From positions 4,748,501 to 4,812,500 of the forward strand of contig NC_135165.1 of NCBI RefSeq assembly GCF_050948215.1: 64,000 bases of DNA, read 5' to 3'. The translations under genes were made by a program, and so were the position numbers. The notes beneath the pieces were generated by a model. The model searched no databases. It was not told the origin of the DNA and worked only from the letters and a program-made list of their open reading frames with translations. Positions 34,334 to 43,623 of this stretch are shown one piece after another; the first letter of the stretch is position 1; each line of letters begins with the position of its first letter. The stretch is from Halictus rubicundus. Lineage: Eukaryota; Arthropoda; Insecta; Hymenoptera; Halictidae.

Positions 34334-35667
34334 TGGCAGTCCATTTTTTTCACGATCTTGGGAAATCCTTGGAAACTACCCCCGTTAATTCCCGCGGATA
34401 TCCAGGATCCAAAGATTCCCCAAAACTGGGCGTAGCGAGGGCTAAAAACTGTGTAATGGTACCCTCGGATAACAGTCCGTTTTTGTAACTATGCGATTGA
34501 CAATGCTTGGGACCATTCATACATCTATTTATTAATTTTTTGGGGGGATTCTCCCCATTCTGGCAGTCGATTTTTTCACGATCTTGGGAAATCCTTGGAA
34601 ACTACCCCCGTTAATTCCCGTGGATATCCAGGATCCAAAGATTCCCGAAAACTGGGCGTAGCGAGGGATAAAAACTGTGTAATGGTACCCTCGGATAACA
34701 GTCCGTTTTTGTAACTATGCGATTGACAATGCTTGGGACCATTCGTAGATCTATCTATCAATTTTTTTTTTGGGAATGCTCGTCATCGTGGCAGTCAATT
34801 TTTTCTCGATCTTGGGAAATCCTTGGAAACTACCCCCGTTAATTCCCGTGGATATCCAGGATCCAAAGATTCCCGAAAACTGGACGTAGCGAGGGCTAAA
34901 AACTGTGTAATGGTACCCTCGGATAACAGTCCGTTTTTGTAACTATGCGATTGACAATGCTTGGGACCATTCATAGATCTATCTATCAATTTTTTTTTTG
35001 GGAATGCTCGTCATCGTGGCAGTCAATTTTTTCTCGATCTTGGGAAATCCTCGGAAACTACCCCCGTTTATTCCCGTGGATATCTAGGATCCAAAGATTC
35101 CCGAAAACTGGGCGTAGCGAGGGCTTAAAATTGTGTAAGGGTACCCTCGGGTAACAGTCCGTTTTAGTAACTATGCGATTGACAATGCTTGGGACCATTC
35201 GTAGATCTATCTATCAATTTTTTTTTTGGGAATGCTCGTCATCGTGGCAGTCAATTTTTTCTCGATCTTGGGAAATCCTCGGAAACTACCCCCGTTTATT
35301 CCCGTGGATATCTAGGATCCAAAGATTCCCGAAAACTGGGCGTAGCGAGGGCTTAAAATTGTGTAACGGTACCCTCGGATAACAGTCCGTTTTAGTAACT
35401 ATGCGATTGACAATGCTTGGGACCATTCGTAGATCTATCTATCAATTTTTTTTTGGGGAATGCTCGTCATCGTGGCAGTCAATTTTTTCTCGATCTTGGG
35501 AAATCCTTGGAAACTATCCTTGTTAATTCCCACGGACATCGAAAAATCCAAAGATTCCCTAAAACTGGGCGTAGCAAATTCTCAAAGCATTATAATAATA
35601 ACACTATCCTCGGACACTGCAATATTTTCGTAACTATGCACAGCTTTATTTATCAATTTCTTTTAGC
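34334..35667. repeat. 228-bp satellite array, six units
   Basis: The landmark TGGCAGTC recurs at 34334, 34561, 34789, 35017, 35245 and 35473, giving periods of 227, 228, 228, 228 and 228 bp. Each unit holds CTCGATCTTGGGAAATCC, GGATATCCAGGATCCAAAG, ACTGGGCGTAGCGAGGG and GGTACCCTCGG. Units 4 and 5 differ at only about two bases. Unit 6 is diverged and decays at the right edge. The period is a multiple of 3, so the same short open frame recurs in each unit, but each is closed by a stop. It is not a gene. Confidence 0.95.
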
Positions 35668-35812
35668 ACACTTTTGAAGGTACTTCTTGTAGTAGATTTA
35701 TTAATCTTTCTGTTTCTAATATAGCACTTTTTTTAATCGCCAGAAATCGAGTAATTAAGTTTCGATTTTGATATCCTTGCTAAAATTAGACCCAGACCTC
35801 GCCGTTGGTGGG

Positions 35813-36070
35813 TTAACCCTTAGCACTCGAATGGCGACTGTAAGGCGCCACTAAAAATTGGTGTATCATTATTCAAAATATTTTTTACATTATTAAATTT
35901 TTGTGTATTTAATAAATTACTAAACATTTCAGTATTGCACGAATAAATTGCGACGTTTTCGTATGTATAACACGAAAAAATATATATATATATATATAGA
36001 AGAGTAATTTTCTAGGTTGGAAGACATGTTTTGTTTTGGAGTTTAAATATCTTCGAGTGCAAAGGGTTAA
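35813..36070 (+). mobile_element. T1 MITE, complete (subfamily 1b)
   Basis: TTAA at both ends, with CCCTTAGCACTCGAATGGCG on the left and CCCTTTGCACTCGAAG inward from the right. Body as in the 25 kb and 32 kb copies (ACTGTAAGGCGCCACTAAAA). It includes a (TA)n run at 35981-35998 that the other copies lack. 258 bp, non-coding. Confidence 0.92.
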
Positions 36071-37510
36071 AAAATTGCAGGGTAGAGCAGAGAAATTTGT
36101 TGCAGATCCGAAATTCTTCTGCATACAACAGTCCAACTAATGTCTCAGCGGGTTAGTATTCGGCCGATTCATTTTCATGACGAACGCATGGAATCGACAG
36201 CGAAAAGAGCGTAAAAGGGTATTCACTATAACGCGAAGGATCGCTAACTTCGCTCTGCAGCCTGCAACTAGATTACAGTTCCTCGGGAGGCGGCTATTGC
36301 ACGGTCCTGGCGGTATTGATAAAGATTAACAGTCTGCCGAGAAGCTTCGAGCCCCTGTAAGGGAAAGATTAATCATACTTTAAGACCGGGGGGCTCGGTC
36401 TAAGGACTTTTCTGGGCTGGAAATAATCCAGAAAAGAATCTTCAAGGACTTCTTCTCCGGGGCTCGTATGAAAGGAGGTATCGAAAGCAGCTTTCTTCGC
36501 GCGCGCTCGATGCATAAGCGATATCAGATTAGCGGTGCTCGTTACCGGCCGGGAAGATTAATTATCGGCCGGGCAATCTTAATCGGGGCTAATTCGAACG
36601 GCAACACAACACTTGCTGACACCGCGAACGATTTATCTATCGCGACGGGGCGGACATTTTTCCGAGGGACCGAGGGAAGAAGATCGCTCGATGGAAAAGC
36701 GAAACGAGACGACGACGACGACGACGATGACCGACCTCGACTACCGCGGAACACTTTCTAGCGACCCCGGAGCTTGCTTAAGCGAGTAGAAAACAAGGCC
36801 AGGTGGCCAGGGATGCGAGGGTAATTTTTTATCGGGGAGAAATCGATTTTACAGTCTCCGTTTCCTTTTGGATGGATGCACGACCGTTCGCTGCTTGAAC
36901 GACCTTGAAACGGGGGAAAAAGTCTGATAAAATGAAGAACGATTCAATCGAGTGAACATGCTATTCACCCCCTCTGATTTCTGTTTCGAGAACGGAACCT
37001 GTCAAAAATGATGGATTTCAGATTTCTTCGTTTTACAATGGTTTTTGTCGGTTTCACGCGATCTGATCGCTCTCCCGGTTAAAAACAGACTTCTCCGCGT
37101 AAATTGAATCGACGCAAATTGGAACGTATCGAATACTTCAGATCTTGACATACTTACACGCAACCACGTTCGTACGTAGAGCAACGGTTTCGAAGGTGCG
37201 ACCCGATTTATATTTGATCAAATATCGGATTACGGATAAAGAGAAAGTTACCAGCTTTTCATAGCACCATGTTCTTCGTTGTCTACTTGTAAATACTTAA
37301 CCCCGCTGCAGTCCTTGGTTCAGCTACAGGCGCATTCAAAATCACATTAACACGGTGCTCGCTCGTTTCTGCTCGAATTTTCGTTCGGAACATTCTTTTT
37401 TCATTAAAGACTTATTATCCATCTCATATACTATCGATCGATACACTGCGGATCCTTAAATGTTTCTTCCATTTCTGACCTTGGGCGACCTTGAATGTTA
37501 TCGTGTCGTA
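36071..37510. other. CpG-rich single-copy DNA, no gene recognised
   Basis: A short CGA/GAC run lies at 36707-36727. Between 36340 and 36600 GATTAA/TTAATC motifs cluster (GATTAATCATAC, GATTAATTATCGG, CTTAATCGG), reminiscent of homeodomain sites, without proof. No coding evidence. Confidence 0.5.
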
Positions 37511-37905
37511 TACGAATGAATTTGTTTGACGGGCGCTTTGAAGGTCACCTTCAATTCTAAAACTGCCATTACGTTGTTTGCAAGAAACAGTATTACTTTC
37601 TGGTTTTTCATTTGTGTTTAATATTTGGACAGTTTATTTTCAAAACGATGCAACTCCATTTTTCGTTGATAAAAGAAAATACAAATATATAAATTATGTG
37701 ATATCTCATTTAAAAAAATATATGGACTTACGCCACTTTTGACCAGTTAACTGTGTTCGACGAGTATACTCGTCATGAAGAAATGGCAATATTTTGTGTC
37801 ATGACGAGTATGCTTGTCGAAACAGCTATAATTCAAACAGCGGTTAATTTTCGCGACGCAACTTAGTTGAAGTAAACGATCCATTTATTATTTGCAAGAA
37901 AAACG
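37511..37905. repeat. Dispersed repeat block Y, copy 1 (interrupted)
   Basis: From GGGCGCTTTGAAGGTCACC to GCAAGAAAAACGTCGGAT this matches 38987-39247 with about 90 percent identity by eye, apart from a 130-bp insertion at 37739-37870. Shared landmarks are TTGTTTGCAAGAAACAG, TTTGGACAGTTTATTTTC and TGTGATATCTCATTTAAA. No coding. A shorter relative is at 17601-17697. Confidence 0.85.
37743..37866. mobile_element. T3-related insertion inside block Y
   Basis: The 124-bp segment begins CCAGTTAACTGTGTTCGACG and holds GACGAGTATACTCGTC, aligning with the left part of the T3 MITE at 23162 (CCAGTTAAGAGCGTTTGACG, GACGTGTATACACGTC). TTGA flanks it on both sides (37739-37742 and 37867-37870), and the unfilled copy of block Y has a single TTGA at 39202-39205, so the duplicated target is visible directly. 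The right terminus no longer matches T3. Confidence 0.7.
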
Positions 37906-38806
37906 TCGGATAGCAGTAACATGTTACGCCTTGCATAATTTTATCGGGCACCGACGGTTCAACGCGCGCAGAAAATTATAAATTGGCAGAGAAAGGATGA
38001 ATGGCGAAAATGCGAGGATTCCGAGAATGTCGGGACGCGGTTAGGCAGCGTTGCGTTCGAGTAAACATGTGCGAGGTAGGATCGCGAAAACAGGGACGTT
38101 TTCGCGGTCGCAGTTTACACGGGAAACTTCTTGAGCGCAATTCGCAAGCGCATTTTGAGCTTGTGTTCTGGAGGCGCGTCGAGGACACACGGGTCGTCCG
38201 CGGATCAAGAGCAGTCTGGATGCTAAACCGCGTCGAATTTATCGATGTTGACGGAGCACTCACCTGCTCGTGTCACGTTCTTAGGTGTGCAAGGCATCTT
38301 GGGGGAGAGAAGCGGTGTCCCGATGTCAGCCGGCTGGCTCCGTCCTGGAACGCTCTGTCGAATGCGTTCCGAACTCGTGTCGCAAATACGCGCGAACGAA
38401 GTTTACAACGGAGTCGTTTCACTATACTCTAGCCCCGGGTTGCTTCTTGCCAGCACGACCGACGAGCGGGGGATTAACGCCCCAGACATGGGACTTCCGT
38501 TTCACCCGCGACGCGACGAGCGTAAGCTCTTTTGTCTCGGTTAACGAGTCCCCGGGAACGTTACTCGCGGAACTGTTATTGCGCGGTGTTAGAGACACCT
38601 TCGTGTCCAAAGAAATTGATGAAATAATTAACTCTTGACGGCGGGTGCCGTTTCTTCGCGACCCTACCTTGCACGCCCCGCGTTCTATATCTTTTTGATA
38701 AGAAAATGCAGCGCGCACAATTGAGCCAAACGGTGACAAACGCGTTACAAGTGGATTGCCGGTTGGTTCGGTTGCGAAACTGTAGAAATTCTTAAAGAAT
38801 TTTAAA
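37906..38806. other. CpG-rich single-copy DNA, no gene recognised
   Basis: Three overlapping plus-strand frames (38001-38638) and one minus-strand frame (38422-38868) coexist. None has a recognisable domain. No repeats. Confidence 0.5.
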
Positions 38807-39427
38807 ATGCTGTTACACTGTCTTTCTTTAACCCGTTGAAATGGTTGAGAAAGGAAATTAATCTCCACGTGACTCGTATAGGCTGCAATTTTTATTTTAC
38901 CACAATCCTGCTAAAATATAGTCAAATTTTATGCACTTTGACACTTAACCCTCCGCATGCTATGCCGGATATGTACAATTTTGGGTGACTTTGGGCGTTT
39001 TGAAGGTCACCTTCAATTCTAAAACTGTCATTACGTTGTTTTGCAAGAAACAGTATTACTTTCTGCTTTTTCATTTGTGTCTAATATTTGGACAGTTTAT
39101 TTTCAAAACGATGCAAGTCCATTTTTTGTTGGTAAAACAAAATACAAATATAAAAATTATGTGATATCTCATTTAAAGAAAATATATGGACTTACGCCAC
39201 TTTGAAAGTAAACGATCCATTTATTATTTGCAAGAAAAACGCCGGATGCTGTTACATTGTCTTTCTTTAACCCGTTGAAATGGTTGAGAAAGGAAATTAA
39301 TCTCCACGTGACTCGTATGGGCTGCAATTTTTATTTTACCACAATCCGGCTAAAATATAGTCAAATTTTATGCACTTTGAGACTTAACCCTCCGCATGCT
39401 ATGCCCCGGATATGTACAATTTTATTC
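38807..39427. repeat. X-Y-X block: 180-bp direct repeats around repeat Y
   Basis: Positions 38807-38986 and 39247-39427 are near-identical direct repeats, sharing CCCGTTGAAATGGTTGAG, CTCCACGTGACTCGTAT and CCTCCGCATGCTATGCC. Between them lies a 261-bp copy of block Y. Each X starts TGCTGTTAC and ends ATATGTACA, i.e. TG...CA. Two readings are possible: a tandem duplication of an X+Y unit of 440 bp, or a small LTR-like element (TRIM) with X as terminal repeats. No clear target duplication was found, so the first is simpler. Confidence 0.75.
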
Positions 39428-40344
39428 TGATATGAGATGACGCTATTTTATTTCGAAATAAGAAAGTCTCCGAAATACGACGAAAGGCGGTCCCGTGCCA
39501 TCGCCTTATATCGGAAGAAAACTAGCGAAATATCGGTCTGGGTCAGAAATGACTCCGGCGCAGAACTAGCAGGGGTCTCCGGGTTCTCCGGAAAAATTGC
39601 TGCAAATGAATCTGTAAATTTCAACAGAAAAATATTGTCGATTCAACGGAAAGTCGATCGATGCGATAAAGAGCAAATGGAGGATGGACCGAAAATCATA
39701 TCAAGACTTTTCAATTGCCCGATAGATTGAAATCATCGACTTCCGGGAGGCGGTGCGCGTTGATTCGACGTTCCCATAGCGTCGCAATCGAGAATTCCTT
39801 ATTTTTCCGGTTCGGGGACGGTATGGTTTTCGTATTTGCGCTTGATACGTATACGTATACGGAGAAGCGGGCGGCCGTGCATCTCCGGAGTAGTTTGGAC
39901 AGGGGAAGTTGTAATTTCAGCGGAACTGGTTCCCGGAGACTATCAAATTGCCGGGAGTTTGACAAAAGTTGGAAAATACGGGGCTTCCCGTAGCGAGCGC
40001 GCGGTTCGTCGCGGAATGACTCATGCAGCGCGGAACGCAATCGCATTGCAACGAAAGATCGTTCGAGCGGAATCGATCTCATTTGTAGCGGAGCGCGCAG
40101 CAGCAGCGGCGCTCGATGGAAACGCGCCGCCTCTTTTCCGACGGGAATAGGGCAACTTTCCGGTGCGCTCATCTTCGGGAAACTCTGATTGGTTCGTTCG
40201 ACGTATACCCCCCCCTCCTCCTACCATCCGGTTCTCGGTAATCATCACTCATTTTCCTACGGTTTTTCCTTACGAAGGAACAGCGACTCCATCAACCGGC
40301 GGAAAAGTACGTAGTTCCTCGCGGATCCGTTCCTCTGCGAACCG
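39428..40344. other. CpG-rich single-copy DNA, no gene recognised
   Basis: Frames overlap on both strands between 39437 and 40360. A C-rich tract lies at 40209-40219. No repeats. Confidence 0.5.
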
Positions 40345-41345
40345 ATACCATCGATTGTAGGACACAGGAAGTGCCCGGAGAGAAAAGTATCGACGTATGA
40401 TCAACATTATTGAAAATCACGTAGGGATTCTCAGACTCGACCGTGAGTGGTCCTCGCAGTTATATTGTTTTCCTGGGAAATATTGTTCTTGACGACGACA
40501 TACTCTGGGAAAATTGTCTGTACTCTCCTGAGCAAACTTGTACCTCGTGATTCTTTTAATTACTCTGGATTTGAAGAATAGAGTCTCGCCTTTACAACGA
40601 ACCCTTAAATTTTGATGTACCATTTTTTATTCCCGACTTATAAAATTTTGAATGAAAAGCTATGCTTGAGGTGTGTCACATAAGCCTTTTGCTTACTTTA
40701 CTCAAGGGTGGGGCTCGTGTATATGGATTTTTTTAATCACTATAAATTTGAGCTGTTACCATTTTACTAAACTTCAAATAAAACACGTGCACGTATCAAT
40801 TTATTCCAGCACGATGGAATAAACTGAAGTATACCACGAGAAGATTGCCAAGACGAACTACAATTTCGTGCGTGTGTGTGTGGATTTTAAATAGCTATAG
40901 ATTTGAAGAATGAATCGTCCCCTATACAACAGCCCCGTTATACTTGATGTCCGATGTTCTGTTACCATTTTATTAAACTTCGAATAAAATACGCGCTCCC
41001 AGCACGATAGAATAAATTGAAGTATGTCACGAGAAGATTGCCTGGTCGAACTAATGGATTTTTTTAGTTATTATAGATTTGAAGAATGAAACCTTCCTAT
41101 TACAACAACCACTTACTACTTGAAATCCGAGATAACGTCGATCGTAGGACCCAGTGAAAATGATGAACTTCGTGAAAAGTATTGATGAACATACGATAAA
41201 CATTTTGGTAAATGACGTGGAGATTCTGAAACTCGTAAACTGAGTGGTCCTAAGCAATCTGCAGTTACCAGCGGCTTTGTTTTCCGTGAAAATGTTGTTC
41301 TTGATCGCGACATATTCTGGAAAAGCTCTCCTTGTTTTCCCGACG
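40345..41345. repeat. Degenerate tandem duplications
   Basis: The stretch at 40350-40515 (GTAGGACACAG, GTGGTCCTCGCAG, GACATACTCTGGGAAAA) recurs about 790 bp later at 41142-41330 (GTAGGACCCAG, GTGGTCCTAAGC, GACATATTCTGGAAAAG). Between them the motif TAGATTTGAAGAATGAA and its variants recur near 40563, 40740, 40893 and 41071, spaced 153-178 bp. The motif AGATTGCC-GACGAACTA occurs twice here and again at 49831. This is an old, scrambled array. Not coding. Confidence 0.7.
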
Positions 41346-41518
41346 GCGGTCCAAACAAAACATCGTAAGGAAGAGTAGACGTTACAGTGACTAAAAATTA
41401 TTTATAAGTTTTAAACGTGAGCGGGTCAGTCTACGCCAAGCTCTCTTCGATTTTTAATGAAGAGCGTGTTTGGATTAGCAGCTACAATGATGCGAGATCT
41501 AATTAGGAAAGTGGGTGA

Positions 41519-41828
41519 TTGGTCAATTATACTCGACGAATTAAATAATTTGGAGAAACACGAATAGGATGTGGTCGACAGTAGCCGATGAATTAAACAA
41601 CTGTAGAAACACGAACAGAATGTGGTCAACATTGACCGATCAATTAAATAATCTGCAGAGACGTCAATTGAAAGTGGTCAACAATGGCGATTGAATTTAA
41701 TTATTTAGAGGAATGTCAACAGAATGTGGTCAGCGATAACCAGAGAATTAAATTATTTCAGGGAAATGAACACGAAGTGTTCGGCATTAACCAGCCAATT
41801 GATTAATCCTGAAATTGGCGGCAAAAGA
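41519..41828. repeat. Degenerate 52-bp minisatellite, six units
   Basis: The landmark GGTC/GTGGTC recurs at 41521, 41571, 41622, 41674, 41726 and (as GTGTTC) 41777, spaced 51-52 bp. Each unit continues with an AATTAAATAAT-like and a GGAGAAACACGAA-like segment. Units differ by 20-30 percent, so the array is old. Confidence 0.8.
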
Positions 41829-42076
41829 CAACCAAAAATAGTCTGCTATAGTCATCTCGTCTGAAATAAGACGAAGCAATAGTCGAAGACTGGTACAAGA
41901 CATGTACAATAAAGCAACAATTTTTTTCCTTAATAATTTTTGAGTGAACGTCAAGGAAAAATAAGCAAATTTATTTCGAAAAAGAACTACTGTCTCATTC
42001 TTCTCGACGTTATGGAAGAAAATATTCGAGAAGTAATTGTTTCTTAATTATTTTGTTGGAATAATGTGCCTATTTT

Positions 42077-42406
42077 CTTTATATTATTATTATTATTATT
42101 ATTATATATCGTTTATTTTAAAGTGGTCGCATTAACAGCTAGGTCATTAGCGACCACATCGATTACAATTGAATATAAAAGAGAAGGTTACAGTTAATAT
42201 TTACATTGTGGTGGGTTACAGTAAAAAACAAATTTATAACATTTTATATACATATCAATCGATTTAAAAAACAGAAGGACGTTTCCAATATTGTTCTCGT
42301 TTAAATTTGTCATGAGGTAATTTTCGATGGAAAATCTGGATCGTTGAGAAGAGAATTTAGGACATTCGAGTAGGATATGTTGGATGTTGTTGTTTTACTT
42401 TATATT
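42077..42406 (-). mobile_element. 5'-truncated LINE (Jockey/I/R1 group) 3' end
   Basis: On the minus strand this reads: the end of a LINE ORF2, a 3' UTR of about 100 bp containing GTGGTCGCTAATGACC, and a (TAA)n tail at 42082-42104. The 3' UTR is about 97 percent identical to the plus-strand copy at 55956-56119. CTTTATATT flanks the insertion at 42077-42085 and 42398-42406, consistent with a target-site duplication of 8-9 bp partly merged with the tail. (TAA)n tails and this ORF2 C-terminus are typical of I/Jockey-like LINEs. The exact clade is not resolved. Confidence 0.88.
42194..42394 (-). pseudogene. LINE ORF2 C-terminal fragment (66 codons plus stop)
   Basis: The frame is open from 42394 down to the stop TAA at 42194-42196. 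Near its start it reads QHILLECPKF, the conserved His-Cys-Pro motif found downstream of the reverse transcriptase domain in Jockey/I/R1-type ORF2 proteins, and ends with NPPQCKY. There is no start codon, and neither the endonuclease nor the reverse transcriptase is present. The rest was lost by 5' truncation at insertion, so it is not a functional gene. The sister copy at 55956-56009 ends NPPQCKC in the same frame. Confidence 0.85.
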
Positions 42407-43014
42407 GTTTTGTGCTCGAGCATGAGATTTTCGGTTCTCGATGCGTCGAGGTTTCCCAAGGAAGCAGCGGAGCTTTTAAAACGGCGAAGGGCCGATCATT
42501 GTTTCGCGGAGCCCGACGATAAAACAGCGGAGGAGGGAAACAAGGAGAATTTATACACGGTCCCGACCCCCGTGGAACAACGGAAGCTCTCGCTCCCAGG
42601 AAGGTAAATCGCTGCCGATTAGGCTGACATCTGGGGGCGATTCTTTCTCGATTCCGGCGAATTTGCTTCTCGAGGAGGACGCGAGTTCCCCGGGACCGAC
42701 GATTACCATTGTTGATCGAACGTGCTCGATGTTCCACCAAGGACCGCACGATTTTCCTTCCTTGTAATTTTTCAATCCCACTGACACGAGTCCCGCTGAT
42801 TTCGAGCAGTATATTCGATTGTCAGAAAAATTGCTAAGCTTTCTCCAAACCGGGAGCAAGTCGCACGAACCTGGCTACGTTCCCCGATTTGATTTATGTA
42901 GATCCTAGGGATCGAAATGTCCTGCCCGTACATAGGTATGTGTAAACCATCAATTTTTTTGTTATAAATAACCGAGGAAGACGAGCCGAAGAAACGTAAG
43001 ACCTTGCGGAAATG
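42407..43014. other. CpG-rich single-copy DNA, no gene recognised
   Basis: Short frames on both strands, no recognisable domain, no repeats. Confidence 0.5.
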
Positions 43015-43098
43015 TACAGTGAATTCTCGGTAGCGGGGATAATTCTGCGACATTTATCATCCAGGTTTTGGGTGACATTTACAGAGAAAACACTGTAT
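43015..43098. mobile_element. TA2 element, internally deleted copy
   Basis: TACAGTGAATTCTCGGTAGC at the left and ACATTTACAGAGAAAACACTGTA at the right (84 bp apart end to end) are TA2 termini. The inner part GGGGATAATTCTGCGACATTTATCATCCAGG matches only the right half of the copy at 11566-11754, so the left half was deleted. Non-coding. Confidence 0.75.
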
Positions 43099-43623
43099 TT
43101 GTGAAAAGCGTTGTACAACATGGACTGCGAATTTTATGTATGTACAATAAGAATGAGAAAACTAAAGAAATTAGAAGAATTTGAGAATTTAATACATCAT
43201 TTTCGATTTACTAAGATTATTAAATCGTGCGAGCACAATATTATGTGTCTACTGTATTTTACAGTGAAAATGCCTTCTACATTTTACTATAGTAGTAATA
43301 AAAAAAATTCTAGAATTATGAAGTGGTAGTAGAACAATAAATTACGCACCATAGAAGTGTATATTATTTTCCACGAAATGCCAAGTGTCGTATTTGATGA
43401 GTACAGTGCGTATCGTTTTATAAATGTGACCATAATCAAGAAGGAAATCAAATTAGTGGAAAGTACTACTCACAAACTCGGTACTAATCGCTCATTCATC
43501 GTTCCAGCAATCGAGAAAATGGTTAAGTAGAATATCCCACGATACAGATGACAAAGTGTAAGACAATAGTCCACTTGAGCCTTCACTTAGTCTCATCTAG
43601 ATAAGAACAGCTTCGTTGTTGTA
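43099..43623. other. AT-rich DNA with a TA1 left-end scar
   Basis: GGACTGCGAATTTTATG at 43124-43140 resembles the TA1 left end without a partner. No other structure or coding evidence seen. Confidence 0.5.

Noticed and set aside
34733..35677. Repeated frames of 69-86 codons
   Set aside because: They are the 228-bp satellite read in one frame. Each is closed by a stop at the same place in the unit.
43015..43098. tRNA-like or small RNA hairpin
   Set aside because: The paired ends are explained by TA2 transposon termini. There is no anticodon-arm geometry or A/B-box pair.
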